The notes beneath the pieces were generated by a model. It had not been told where the DNA came from and ran no database searches. It was given only the letters and a program-made list of their open reading frames with translations. 64,000 nt of DNA, taken from Eucommia ulmoides. Its lineage: Eukaryota; Streptophyta; Magnoliopsida; Garryales; Eucommiaceae. Shown in pieces: positions 11,301 through 25,079 of the stretch (positions are counted from its first letter, which is position 1; each line of letters opens with the position of its first letter). Where the stretch lies: contig CM028333.1 in the NCBI GenBank assembly GCA_016647705.1, positions 5,859,616-5,923,615 of the forward strand. Reading direction: 5' to 3'. The position numbers and the translations under genes are program-made.

Positions 11301-12715
11301 AAAACACAATTAAATATAACTAAAATGCTTGAAAACTAACAAATCCGGTTTAGAAATAGATAGGTTTTTCACACCTATCATTGGCTGAGAGATCTACTCT
11401 AATCCAATCGGTGTTATCTCGTATCCCCGTGTACGCTATACAGGTCATCCTCATCCCTTAAATAATTAACAATAAGATCGACCAACTTAGTATAATTTTT
11501 CTTTGGTATGAGACGGACAACTCTAGAAAGTTCCACTTGGTCAATTAGAATCAAGTTTGTCTTCCTGAAAAGCTTGGAGGTCTAGGCTTAAGAAACTCCA
11601 ATCACTCCAACTTGGTGAGCCTATCGAAACGGAGATGAAGCATCATCTCTAACCTCGACTCCCTCTAGGCTATACTATTTACTAAGAAGTATAAAATCCC
11701 CCCAAATCCTAGGCTTTGGTCTATTCCGAAGGGCACCTCCCTATTTGGATGGGTATCTCCAAAACGAAAAGCCACCTTATCCGGGCACCAAATGGGTTCC
11801 TAGTGATGGTAGATCCATTGATTTTTGGCAAGATTGGTGGTTTGGTAAAGAACCTCTTGCGACTAGCCTTCAGGCCCCCACCCCACCAACCCTTCTCATT
11901 TCTTTCATTAATGCTAAAAAGACTTGGAACCTTTCAAGAATTAATCCTAGTTGCAGAGAATAAATTCACCGTACCCATATTCCTCAATTTACTTGTTTCC
12001 AAGATCTGCCCACCTAGGATAACTCAGAAAATGACTATTTCTCCATTGATATGGCCTATAAACTTCTTAATAATCTTGACAATAAACCTTCCATCCCTTG
12101 GTTCTGGATTTGGAAACTCCGTGTTTCGTAAAAAATTAAATACTTTCTCTAGCATTTATTTAAGGGAAGAATCCTCACCAATAGCTTACGGGAATTGTGT
12201 CTAATGACCCTCCCCTCAAGAGGATATCAAACATGTTTTTAGAAACTGCCCCAAAAATTGGGGTGACTTGAAATTCCATTTTGTAGGTTCAAGATGTTAT
12301 TTCTCTACATGTAAGGTCCCCCGAGGTTTGGATTTGTCTTTGGCCTATTTGGAAAGAAAAATAATGAATCTATTAATGGTTAGAGAACCTGTTTAAACAC
12401 TATCTTGAATGCCCTCCTTTCTCTTGCTCAAGATATGTTTAAATGGTTTCCCAAGCCTATTTCATCTAAAGCGGATATCCCCTCTTGACTCATCTATTGG
12501 AATTTCCCCAATGTAAGTAAATTTAAACTCAGTGTGGATGACAACTCCAAATGGAACCCAAGAAATGGAGGTTTCAGAGGGCTTCTTAGAGATGCTATCA
12601 GAACCTGCTATGGGGCTTCTATGGCTTCCTTCCTGTGCATATGCCTTGGAGCTGAACTCTCATGAATTTTCGAAGGCCTCAGTCTTTGAAAGATATGTTC
12701 ATCTGTTTACGTAAA
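8330..12715 (+). pseudogene. LINE ORF2 remnant: reverse transcriptase, zinc-binding region, RNase H
   Basis: Recognisable pieces in order: the linker (FFHISTLNRMR, NEGNWITDP) at 8577-8765; reverse transcriptase start (MPNLKALSPNRIQAFF) at 8852-9061; palm with THILFVDDLTLF at about 9540-9580 and the KINLQKSKLL and GLYLGINL blocks at 9640-9790; then FQTKLSGWKAKSLSLAGR up to the solo LTR. After 11381 the frame continues (VLSRIPVYA-type block), with the zinc-binding SIDFWQDWWFG at about 11815-11850 and an RNase H start (KLSVDD...NGGFRGLLRDA) at about 12520-12600. Several stops and frameshifts interrupt it, so it is non-functional. Confidence 0.8.
9874..11380 (-). mobile_element. Solo LTR of Athila/Tat-like element in LINE copy 2
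   Basis: 1507 bp, begins TGGTAGGG and ends CACCTATCA, flanked by TTGGC at 9869-9873 and 11381-11385. No internal region is present, so it is the product of recombination between two LTRs. Orientation is inferred from the related LTR at 878-2218, whose element reads on the minus strand. The stretch at about 10987-11205 contains repeated short inverted repeats built on CACCGCCTAAGCGGTG. Confidence 0.9.
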
Positions 12716-12720
12716 TGGTG

Positions 12721-14105
12721 TTTTTTTATTTGTTTATCTAAACTCCGAACAGGTTAATCCTAAAGATTTAATCGGACGACAATGACTTATGGTGAAACGT
12801 GGTCGCTCTTCCAAAGACGACCCGCACCAAACAAGTATGTAACCTAGTTCTCGATTCTGTCGTGATGGACATATATTTTTTTTTCTTCATTTTCCTCATA
12901 TTTGACTATGGTTAATTGGCATTTTCTCTAATTACTAAGTTTAAAGAAGTTTGCAGTTACAATGATTATTTAATACAAATGATTTCGATTACATTTTCTC
13001 TATGCACGCGAGGGTTTAAGAAAAATATAAACAATATTTCTTTTTTGTACTATGAAATGAAATAAGGTGAAATTTTTAATAATATTTTGTGTTTTTAAAT
13101 TTTTTCCAGAGTTTGGCTTCAATAAGAGCCACCTTCAATTCTTGGTGCGATATTAACTAAAAAATGCAGAGGTTCTGTATTTTTTATTCAGGTATATTTC
13201 ACTACCATTTGTTGGCCATTTATCTTTTGATTTTTTTTTCATTCGTTTTTTTTTTTAAATTTCTATAGGGGTTTTATTCATGATTTTAGATTATTTTGAA
13301 ATATATGAAGAAAAATGAGTTGTTTTGCTTTCATTTTGGTTAATATTTCTATTCATTTTTATATCTTTGTGACATTTTGTCTTAGTTTCACTTTGATAGT
13401 TGTATGTTTGGAATTGTATTGCTCAAGTTAATCTAAAGTTTGAGAACAAGAGATTAAAAGTTGTCTTGCATAGTGTCATATTCAATTTTTTTGACCAAAT
13501 GTTGGGGATTTAATACTTTTCTGTATTAGTTGTTTTAGTTGTTGTAATGGCGTTGTTGGTTACTATGGTTTGGAATGCATATAAGGTATGTTCATGTTTT
13601 CTATTGAATTTAGATTAAAATGTGTAGGTTTAAACAAGTTGTTTAATACATTTTTTTTTATATTTATTTATTTATTTAATTTTTTTTCGAGTATGCTATT
13701 ATGATAGTGGGCAGTGCAACCGCCCTCTATAGGACAATATTTTTTTGAAGGGGAGCACCATCGGCCAGGCAAATGCATCTGGCCAACTTCTTGAGGAGCC
13801 TTCAAAAATTATTTGATTAGGTAGTCTCAATTTCTGTTCTTCGTTTGGTGTTTCTGTTCTCAAATTTTTGTTTCTATTGTAAGTTTCTTGAATTTAATTT
13901 AATGTCACAATTCTATTTGATATCTAATTTTTGTCCAAGTCTTTCTAATATTTATGTTTTCATTTTATTTATTTATTGTTTTCAATCAGGTTGCAAAATT
14001 TTATGTTTCAGACTATTTTTGGGTTATATAGATTTGGTTGTTAAATAACTCCATCATGGTTTTATCTTTGTGTATGTGTGTGTGTGTGAGCTAGAGAATT
14101 GATTC
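12721..14105. other. AT-rich non-coding region
   Basis: T-rich sequence with no recognised gene or clear repeat. It contains phrases of the form tgttctcaaatttttgtttc that recur at about 14600, 15640, 46700-47160 and 52250-52350. These suggest copies of one AT-rich repeat family, but I could not delimit them. Confidence 0.4.
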
Positions 14106-14249
14106 GAGAGTTTCAAATCTTCTTCCGAGCATAATCGTGATAGAGGATATGGATTTAGGAGTTTTGGGGGATCATTTGATGAAGTGACACTAAGATGGAT
14201 TGCGATTGAGCGAAAATTTCTTGAACAACTTGGGAGATCGGAACAATTA
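14106..14249 (+). pseudogene. Possible orphan exon (48 codons)
   Basis: An open, unusually non-AT-biased stretch translates without stops into a charged peptide (EHNRDRGYGFRSFGGSFDE, then VTLRWIAIERKFLEQLGRSE) and ends at a good 5' splice-site match (GTAAGT at 14250). An in-frame TGA lies just upstream. It stands alone in AT-rich repeats next to Helitron-like ends, so it could be a captured gene fragment. I do not recognise the protein. Confidence 0.3.
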
Positions 14250-15440
14250 GTAAGTTTTTTTGTTGTCTATAATTTACTGCAAATTGCATTTCCTAAATGA
14301 TAAAAAATAGACATATATGGTGGCAAAACATGAGTTTTAGGAGTTAAATGTGAAAGGGAAGCCATTAAATATGGCTTAAAGTGTATATATGTTGAAAGCA
14401 TATATTCTTTATTGAAGTCCAAAATGATCGATTGGCACATACAGTTTGATTGGTTGGCAACAGTGATTTAAAAATCGTGTTTTGCCATATGTATTTTAAA
14501 TATATTTTTATCAGTTATATACGCATCTTAAATTTTCCCTTAATATATTTATGGGGTGCGATCTTTTTTTGTTCAGACTGCTGGAAACAATGGAGTATAT
14601 TTTCAAAAATTTGTTTTTATTCTCAAATATCTGTTTCTGTTTTGGGAATGGAAGCATTTAGGTAGTGTTTGGTTTCATGGAATTGTTTTACCATTTTTGT
14701 TTACTCTCATTAATAAACCTTGAATCATTATTTAAACGCAGTAAAACGAATGCAAAAGAAGGGTTTTTTTTTTTTTTTTTTTTTTTTTTTCAATTTGCTG
14801 AATATGGAACAAAAATAGAAAATGGATGCTAAAGGAAAAAAAATGCTTCTGTTATTTGATCAAATTTTCGAGATGAGAAAAAAATAAAATTTTAAGGTGG
14901 TGTTTCTTTGTGTTTTAGTTTTGGGATTTCTATTTCATCTCTAATTGACCCACATTTTTTGTTTTATGATTCTTTGTTTTAGTTTTTTGTTTTTAATTCT
15001 TTCTATTCTTAATTTTTCGTAGTATTATTATTTTTTTATTTACCCATGAAGTTTCTATATTTTTATTCTTAGAAGTTTACATAGTTTTGCATCATCTTCA
15101 TTGTGCCAATGTAGTTAAATGAAAGAAGTTGAAGTTGTTTGGCGAAGAATAAAATTGGAGCCATAGAGTGAGTTTTTTTCCCATTTTACATTGCAATTTT
15201 TTTTTTCTCTGTTTAACTCATGTTTAATTGTATTATTATTTTAATAGCAAAATATATACGTTATTGGATACAACTGTGTTTGTACTTGTAATGTAAATTA
15301 TTTGTTAGTGATAACATCTAAATGCTAATTATTGTTGATTTTTTTTTTTTTTTAATAAAACAGATGTAGAATATTATATAAATAGAAGGGATTATGTTGA
15401 TTTTTTTTTTTCAAATTTTTTAACATCCATGCCTTTGGGA
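14250..15440. other. AT-rich region ending in a decayed Helitron-like terminus
   Basis: No gene. A T27 tract is at 14764-14790. From about 14960 to 15440 the sequence resembles 16500-17273 (shared order: tacatagttttg or tacgtagttttg, tcttcattgt, gaagttgaagtt or gaagttaaagct, gtagaatattatataaata). It ends in a degraded counterpart of the terminal hairpin seen at 17273 and 53442. Confidence 0.4.
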
Positions 15441-15820
15441 TGATATCGCATTCCATAATGAATCATGTTTAATTGCATTTTCATTAGGAAGTTTGGCTTT
15501 AATTTTATGGCATCTTTTCCATTCTATTACCTTAAATGTATGTCGGCTTCAAGCAGCAAGTGGTTGTTCATATCAGTTCTATGGTTGTTCTCATATTTTT
15601 GCTTGTTCCCAGAGTTTTGTGTTTGTTCCCATATTTCTGTATTTTTGTTCCTAAATTTTTCATGCGTCGACTTTGTAATGTGTAGTGGGTGCAATGAGTA
15701 TATCTATATATATCTCAACCATTTTTGTTTTAGGACACGAAATGATGATTATTATCTATTTAATTAGTATTTTTTATTTCATTATCCATTTTTTTTTTAT
15801 TATTGTTTGATATAGATTTA

Positions 15821-16499
15821 GGCCATGTTTGATAAAAAAAAATAAGTGCTTAAAATTGATTATATTAAGTACTTAATTAATTAAGTTTGTTTGATAAATT
15901 CAATTAGTATTACTTAATTAATTAAGTTAACTTAAAAATTAAGTCAAAATGTGAATAAAAAATTAAGTCAAGGTCCCTTCACTTATTTCATTTTCCTTAA
16001 TGTACTTCATTATTTTTCACTTAAAAAAAATATGTTTTGACCATTTTACCCTTGATTCTCTATTAGGGTTTAATTAGTGTTAGGTTTAATGAGAATTTGA
16101 TTAATTTTGGATTATTTTAGGGTTTTAATTTAATTTTATATTTAAATTATTGTTATAATTTAATTTAAGCAATCAATCTGCATAAAAAATATATAATATT
16201 ATATATTTTTGGGTTAATTTTTACTTTTAATTTTAATATATATTTTTTTTTAAAAAATAACATACTGGTTTTATTGTTTTGATCTTAATTTTTTTTCTCC
16301 ATATTAACTTGATTTAAAGGTAGTTATGTAAATTAAACAATTTTTAGCATACAAATTTTATACTTATCAAATAAAAAAAAAATTCAGCACTTAAATTTTC
16401 AGCACAATTTTATCAAACAACCTTCTGATACTTTCAGCACTTAAAATTAAGTACTTAAATTTTCAGCACTTAATTTTTAAGTGTTTATCAAATATGCCC
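15821..16499. mobile_element. PIF/Harbinger (Tourist-like) MITE, 679 bp
   Basis: Flanked by TTA on both sides (15818-15820 and 16500-16502). Its ends are inverted: GGCCATGTTTGATAAA on the left, and GGGCATATTTGATAAA when the right end is read on the minus strand. Subterminal AGTGCTTAAAATT and AAGTGCTGAAAATTTAAGTACTTAAT blocks continue the inverted relationship. A TTA target site and GGCC/GGGC termini are the hallmarks of Harbinger-derived MITEs. It carries no coding sequence and sits inside the second of two related Helitron-like repeats. Confidence 0.75.
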
Positions 16500-16502
16500 T
16501 TA

Positions 16503-17273
16503 ATTAGTTTTTTGTTTCATAATTCTTTTATTTTTGATTGCTTATCTTCTATATTATTTTTTAATTTTTATTTATTCATATACCCAAATAACTTTTTATA
16601 TTTTTTTTGTTTTTACAAGTTTACGTAGTTTTGTTAGATCTTCATTGTACTTCAAGAAATGAAATCGATGACAATGTTGTTAAATCAAAGAAGTTAAAGC
16701 TGACTTTTGGTGGTGAAGAACAAAACATTAGTATGAGATAAAATAATGTGATTTTCTTTCCCATTTTAAATTGCAAAGTTTTACTATTTCTATATGTTTT
16801 TTTGTTTTTTTAATTTTAATTTTTTCCATAGAACTATATTTTGATTTTTGAATTATTAATTATTTAGTTGCATATGCAAAATAGAGCATTGATGTAATAA
16901 ATTTGGATAGGCAGTACATATTTTTCGATTTGGTTTTGTTTCGGTTTAACGCATGCTTAATTGTGGTATTATTTCAATTGTTGAATATCTGTGTTATTGA
17001 ATACTGATTGTGTTGTATTTATAATATACATTGTTTGTTTGTAATGATATTTAAATTTTAATTATTGTTGATGTTTAATAAAACAAATATGTGTTATTGG
17101 ATATTGATTATGTTGTATTTGTAATATACATTGTTTGTTGGTGATGATATTTAAATATTAATTATTGTTATTATTTTTGACGTTTAATAAATAATTGTAG
17201 AATGTTATATAAATAAAGGAGATTATATCAATTTTTTTTACCTCCACTCCTTCAGGCACGGGTTATACCCTAG
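16503..17273 (+). mobile_element. Helitron-like 3' end
   Basis: The stretch ends GGCACGGG, TTATACC, CTAG (CTAG at 17270-17273) followed by T, matching the terminus at 53442 almost base for base over the last 22 bases. The left arm of the terminal hairpin is degraded here. Helitrons end in CTRR preceded by a short hairpin and insert before T. The 5' end of this copy was not identified, so only its 3' part can be supported. Two near-copies of an internal 100-bp unit occur at about 17010-17160. Confidence 0.5.
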
Positions 17274-17619
17274 TGTGTGTATATATATTATAACAATTAT
17301 GGTTATAATTATTTATTTTAGTTATCGTTATATTTTAATTATGGTTAGAAATGTTTATTATAACAGTTAATAAATTTGTGATTTTTTTTTAAATTTATAT
17401 TTTATATTTTAGTCATATTTTTGTTTGCACATAAAAAAAATAAACAGTCCGTGGTTTCATGATTTAAGTTTTGGTTTTGAATTTTTATAATATTGAATTT
17501 TTTTAAATGGTTTTGTAGTTTTTATTAACCGTTTAAAAATATCGACGATTTTTATTACCGTCTTAGTTTGATATATGTCTAATGATTTTGATTTTATATG
17601 TAGCGAATGATTGACATCT

Positions 17620-17829
17620 CTAATGTGTATCGGGCTAACGTTGAAAGTTCACTATACGGGTAGGGTCGGCTGTCTTTGGGCTTTTTCATTTTAAGACAGC
17701 CTGCTTGTACTGGGCCGAATTGACGGGCCTTGAAGCAATCAGTTAAAAGCCTAGGGTTTTGGCATATTTTCTCCCCTCTGTCCTCTATTCTCGTGAGACT
17801 AAGAACCTCGCCGACGGCGAGCAGCAACC
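17620..17829 (+). promoter_or_regulatory. RPS9 promoter and 5' leader
   Basis: Carries the pair of motifs typical of plant ribosomal protein genes: site II elements TGGGCT (17677-17682) and TGGGCC (17711-17716), and a telo box TAGGGTTT (17752-17759). These are followed by a pyrimidine tract (17767-17791) that probably covers the transcription start. In other plants site II elements bind TCP factors and the telo box binds Pur-alpha or TRB proteins, coupling expression to cell proliferation. The start site is inferred. Confidence 0.7.
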
Positions 17830-20426
<2,597 letters not shown>

Positions 20427-20935
20427 GTGAACGGAAAAGCCTCTGTAGTTCTGTACCGCTAATGCTTTAGGTATTTATGGTACCATGTTCTTCTCATTTG
20501 GCCTGTTTCTTTCTCAACATCACCCTATGTTAGAATGTTTTTGTTTAGCAGTTCATGTTTGCTTATTGTTTTCATCATTAAGAAGTTTTGTTTAATTTTA
20601 TCTTCTTTTTTTTTAATGATATGATCATTTATTTGAGACTTGTTTCTTTATATAGCAACTGTTACATAAAGAACTGGTTTGAGTTTGTTTTTTATGGTTT
20701 TGTTATTTTCAGATAAATTGATTTGTATATTTCTTCGTTTATCGATATGTAAACCAAAAAACAGTTCTAGTTATGGGCCTTTTGTTCTATTCCCCATTGA
20801 GTAAATGGTCATGGGCTTGGAATTGGGGTATGATGCTGAGTTGGTACTCCGATCTACTGTCGGTATCTCTGGCATTTGTCGCTTCAGTGGACGTACTCAA
20901 GTGCATCCTTTCTCATTGATGGCCAATAGTACCCT
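20427..20935 (+). other. RPS9 3' flank and spacer
   Basis: T-rich sequence after the RPS9 stop, expected to hold the 3' untranslated region. No AATAAA close to the stop was seen. No other gene is recognised before the hAT element. Confidence 0.5.
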
Positions 20936-20943
20936 ATTCTAAG

Positions 20944-21915
20944 CAATGTTTTAAAAACCGGATCGGACGTCAAACCGGGAAAATCACCGGGTCACGGGTC
21001 ACCGGTTCAACCTGTAGACAAACCGCGGTTGAACCGGTGACATCATAATTACGTCATTAATATTTATATATACATTTATTTAAATAAAAAATATTAAAAA
21101 ATACAATATATATTTTTTTATTCTATAAATTATAACTTAATTTCAAAATATCCTACAAGTCCTCTTGGATCAAATATCCCACATGTCAAACTTTTATTTT
21201 GTTTTTTAAGAGTAAAAAAGTGATAATTAAATATCAGGGTTAAACTAAAATATTTTTTAAATAAAAGGGAGAAAAATGTATTTTAAGTCTAGTTGAGAGA
21301 AAAGTTCTTCTACCATTGAACGGCCCAATTCCCTATCCCTATCCCTATCCCTACAACCAAACACTACCTAACAGCAACTAGAAGCAATAGGTTACAGGGT
21401 CACGCCGTCTCCCCCTGTTCTCTTTCTCTCCTCTTTGCTAGTCAAAAGCCGATAAACCCCTGCTCAAATCCTCAACAGGGCCTAATCGTTTGCCGTCATG
21501 AGACTATCGGAGGCTGCAGGGGAGAGTCGAGATGTCAGTTGGAGCTGCGAAAGAAAGAATTATGAGTTGTCTTCTTCGGAGGCAACATAAAACAGAGAGA
21601 TCGGAGCTTTCCGCCTTCCATAGGAAGCTTCTTGCCGGCCTTCGGCTTCTTCAGGCGGAGCTTTCTCGGCCACAACGGTCTTCTTCTCTTCCGTCAACTT
21701 CTTCTCTTCCGTCGGCTTCCAACTTTTGTTGAAAAACCGGCCGGTTGAAGAAAAACCGCTCCGGTTTTCCGGTTCACCAGTTCAACCGGCGGTTTAACGG
21801 TTTTTTCCGGTTTAACCCCTAACACGGGTTTTGCTGGTTAACCGGACCGGATTTGGGGCCGGTTGACGGTTCAACCGGTCAAACCGGCCGGTCCGGTCCG
21901 GTTTTTAAAACATTG
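20944..21915. mobile_element. Non-autonomous hAT element, 972 bp
   Basis: Flanked by a perfect 8-bp duplication ATTCTAAG (20936-20943 and 21916-21923). The ends are inverted repeats of CAATGTTTTAAAAACCGGA (19/19). An 8-bp duplication and a CAATG terminus match the hAT superfamily (8 bp, CARNG). About 100 bases at the left and 200 at the right are packed with ACCGG and CCGGT motifs in both orientations, as expected of subterminal transposase-binding sites. The interior has no transposase; a 66-codon open frame at 21532-21732 resembles nothing known to me. It probably moves, or moved, by transposase supplied elsewhere. Confidence 0.88.
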
Positions 21916-21923
21916 ATTCTAAG

Positions 21924-23413
21924 GGTAGTTCACTTTTTGAATGTTTATGTTCATTGTTCTTGTTCTTAAATCTGGTTTGAGTGTTATAAATTTGGTTTTT
22001 CTCTCTTTCTCTCTCTATTTCCAAATCTTGAAAATTTTAGATCTGGATTTTTCCAGATTTGGTTTGAATGTGCATGTAAAATGCACATATATGAATATTC
22101 ATTCCTAGTGTGTGATTTGGTGGATGTTCATTTTGCGATTTGGTGAATGTTCATGTCTATTTTGTTAGATATGTTTTGATTTTATTGATTTTTATGAAGT
22201 TCTTTATCTATTCAAGTGAATGTTTTTTTCGTTGATGTTAGATTTTTTTTTCTCTTCATATTTCTTGATTTCAAATGTGTTTGATTTAGTTCTCGAGAAG
22301 TGAATATATCATTTGTGATTAGTGAATGTTCATGCCAATTTTGTTTTTATTGATCTTAGGGATTTTCGATATCTTGATTTGTTGTTCATGATATTTTAAG
22401 TGAATGTTCATGTGGTTTGGCGAAATGTAAATGTATTAAAATGTTAAAAAATAGCAGAATGAAAATATGAATATTCACGTCTTAATTTTTTAATAGAATG
22501 GTATTGTAAGTAAATAGTGGTAGAAAGATGGTCAAATAACAAATGATTATTTTCTAAAATTCTCTAAGGACTAAAAAGTTTATTATGGTAGTTGGAGGTT
22601 CATTTTCCGATTTAGGTATCTCTTAAAGGTTATATAATAAATTGTAATTTTAATGTAAAAATTATAATTGGTACAATATTTTTTAAAGATATTTTTAGTA
22701 CATATTTAATTAATATTTAGAGCATGTCATGTAATTAAATACTGATAACCTTTTCTTCGACTATATTAAATTCAACATAATAATAATTTGTATATTGAAT
22801 TTAACACAAGTTTCGAATTTTGGTAATCAAATTTTCTTAATTAAATGATCATTTTAATTTCACAAAAATTATTGAATTTAATACCATCGTGAATAACTAA
22901 TTTCAAATTTCACAAATAATTTAACGCGTTGAATTCAACACGAATTATATTTTTTTCATGCAAAAAAAAAAGTGTTTGAAATGTCATTTTGAACCTTTAA
23001 AATAGACGATTAAGCTTGTGTAATTTATTAATGTAAAGAACAAAAAAAAAAAAATTGTTTTATTGTGGCATTACTTTCAAGAGGTTTTAATATAATTAAT
23101 GATGGTAATTTATTTATTTTGGAATAGATATTTCGATAATATCTCCACTATTTTATTTACAATAATTATTTTATTTGAATTCAACTTAATACGCAAATCT
23201 TAATTATTTGTGAACCTTCAAAATAGAGGTGGACTTTTTGTCATGTAGAAAATCCAAAAAATTTAAAAATAGAATTACTATGTTCAAAAGTCAAATCAAC
23301 ATGATTATTTAGTATTACTATATATTGTAGGTATTAAATGATATTTTGTAATTTAAAATAAATTCAAGTTGTTAAATCCCATTTTAAAAATATATTTTAC
23401 TATAATTACACAC

Positions 23414-23493
<80 letters not shown>

Positions 23494-23810
23494 TAAAATT
23501 TGTACCTAATTAATTTAAACTATTTACGTTGCGTTTGGTACACCGAAATGGAATGAAATAGAATAAGAATGACAATAAGATTGAAATTACCATGGTAATA
23601 AAATGGAATAAGTATTACAATTCCTACGTTTGGTGGCAAAAATGATAAAATTTGGTATTAAAATAACAATTCTCATTCTAGTGTTTGGTTTGTGTTGGAA
23701 ATAAATAACGAATGAAATGAATAAATACAATAAAGTTTCTACTTAAAAAACATATATATATTTTTTCAAATAGAGAAAAATTGAATATAAACAGAAGTAA
23801 GTTCCAAATA

Positions 23811-23862
<52 letters not shown>

Positions 23863-23988
23863 TAGAGAAGAATGAGGAAGAGGCTGTGGACACAGGTTGG
23901 GCCGTCTGTGAGAGATGGGCTGTGGTGGTTACCGGCAGGGTGGGGCTACCAGCGAGGTTGGGGGGGTAGTTAGAATATATGTGTGTGT

Positions 23989-24081
<93 letters not shown>

Positions 24082-24113
24082 AGAAGAAGAAATTTCAGCA
24101 TCAACATCCGACG
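21924..24113. other. AT-rich region with long TA and GA microsatellites
   Basis: No gene recognised. Simple repeats: TA at 23418-23487, 23813-23858 and 23992-24046, the last joined to GA (24046-24078) and AAG (to 24091). Short Tyr-Ile or Arg-Glu open frames over these repeats are artefacts. The stretch at 23525-23700 (GCGTTTGGT start) resembles one end of a MITE, but its other end was not found. Confidence 0.6.
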
Positions 24114-24401
24114 TTGGCGTCAAATTCTAGCCGGAGAAGATGGTGTAAGGTCTCCACTCTCTCCAACATTTCAGTTCATGCCTCGGCAGTCTTTCTCACC
24201 CTCCGTCCTCCATTCTCTCCTATCTCATCTTTGTCCAGCCCCCAAAGAAAGTTGTCCAGTTCTCGAGCGTTCCGCCTGCCCAAGAAAGTGTTCGGTTTCA
24301 GAATGTCGATATTCGAGACCTCGCGAATGGTAGTAATCCTCGACGATACTGCTCGCTTGTATCAAGCCCAATCTGATCAGGCCTCCTCCAATTCAGCCTG
24401 A
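24114..24401 (+). CDS. Hypothetical 95-residue open frame, possible gene-fragment start
   Basis: Starts with an ATG after a GA-rich tract of the kind common in plant 5' leaders. The protein is rich in Ser and Arg (MASNSSRRRWCKVSTLSN and SSPQRKLSSSRAFRLPKK), resembling an organelle transit peptide, and ends after a short hydrophobic piece (MVVILDDTARLYQ). Base composition is less AT-rich than the surroundings. There is no recognised domain and no continuation, so it may be a truncated or captured first exon, or chance. Confidence 0.2.
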   Translation: MASNSSRRRWCKVSTLSNISVHASAVFLTLRPPFSPISSLSSPQRKLSSSRAFRLPKKVFGFRMSIFETSRMVVILDDTARLYQAQSDQASSNSA

Positions 24402-24744
24402 ATTTTGGAGAGTTTACCTCTATAGTAATTTCTAAGACTTTTAATGGTAAATAATCACGTCGATCACATTTGACTATTTTCAAGAGGTTTATGGGTATCT
24501 GTAGCCTTTTTCTATCCTCTATTGGCCTCCCTACCCAAACTGTTCAAATACTTATGGATGTATCATGGGGGGTGAAAAAAAATTGTGAATGAGGTAAGAA
24601 AGGTAAGAAGTTGAAAGTATCTATTAAACTTGTTAGAAACAATTAGATGCATGCACATGACTTCTTTCAATAAAAATTTGAAACAAAATTAATGATTTGG
24701 ACCGAATGTGTTATATGTTCGTATTTAAGTTATAATAACGCATT
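24402..24744. other. AT-rich spacer left of the copia element
   Basis: No gene or repeat recognised. Phrases near 24460-24600 (cacatttgactatt, caagag, then ccaaatactc-like text) have a counterpart at 48820-48910, so both may belong to one dispersed repeat. Confidence 0.35.
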
Positions 24745-24749
24745 AGAGG

Positions 24750-24904
24750 TGTTAAGATGATTGAGAAGTGGGGAATGAATCATGTATTGATATTATGAGA
24801 AATATACATAGACTACAAGCTACATACATATATATATAGGAGAAATAGGGATTAGAGTTTTGTCCTAATGGGCCATGTGGGCCAAACCCATTATTACATT
24901 AACA
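24750..24904 (-). repeat. Copia 3' LTR (155 bp)
   Basis: TGTTAAGAT...ATTAACA; pairs with 45964-46121. The two LTRs differ at many positions (for example TGGGCCATGTGGGCC against TGGGCAATGTGAGTC), so the insertion is old. Confidence 0.88.
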
Positions 24905-24919
24905 TCCCCCCTCAAACTC
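24905..24919 (-). other. Copia polypurine tract
   Basis: The minus strand reads GAGTTTGAGGGGGGA directly before the 3' LTR start. It primes plus-strand DNA synthesis. Confidence 0.8.
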
Positions 24920-24929
24920 AAGGCGGTAA

Positions 24930-25079
24930 GTGGGAGGTGAACTTGAGTTTGAAAACCAAATAGTGAAAGCGTCCAAGTGGATGAGCCTTAGTGAAAATGT
25001 CTGCAGTTTGATTGGTTGAATTGACAGATTGTAGGCAAACTGTATTATGGTGAATGTGATGGCGAATGAAGTGACAATC
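24930..25079 (-). pseudogene. Copia RNase H C-terminal end
   Basis: Encodes CHFIRHHIHHNTVCL, then STNQTADIFTKAHPLGRF, the end of copia RNase H (the family usually has DCHFxRE and QxADxFTK). The reading continues exactly from 38428 once the Tekay insertions and one CAATC copy are skipped. Confidence 0.85.

Larger units (their letters stand above)
8290..12720 (+). mobile_element. L1-type LINE copy 2, 5'-truncated, split by a solo LTR
   Basis: Begins inside ORF2, at the position matching about 4390 of copy 1, and continues through reverse transcriptase and the zinc-binding region to RNase H near 12500-12700. 5' truncation is typical of LINE insertions. A solo LTR (9874-11380) interrupts it exactly at the LSLAGR block; coding similarity resumes after the TTGGC duplication. 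The 3' end near 12720 is approximate and no clear A tail was seen. Same family as copy 1, judging from matching blocks and the shared FVDD motif. Confidence 0.82.

Noticed and set aside
23525..23700. Possible MITE end (GCGTTTGGTACACC)
   Set aside because: The second terminus was not found, so no boundaries can be given.
23678..24123. Several open frames rich in Tyr-Ile, Ser-Leu and Arg-Glu
   Set aside because: Produced by TA and GA microsatellites.
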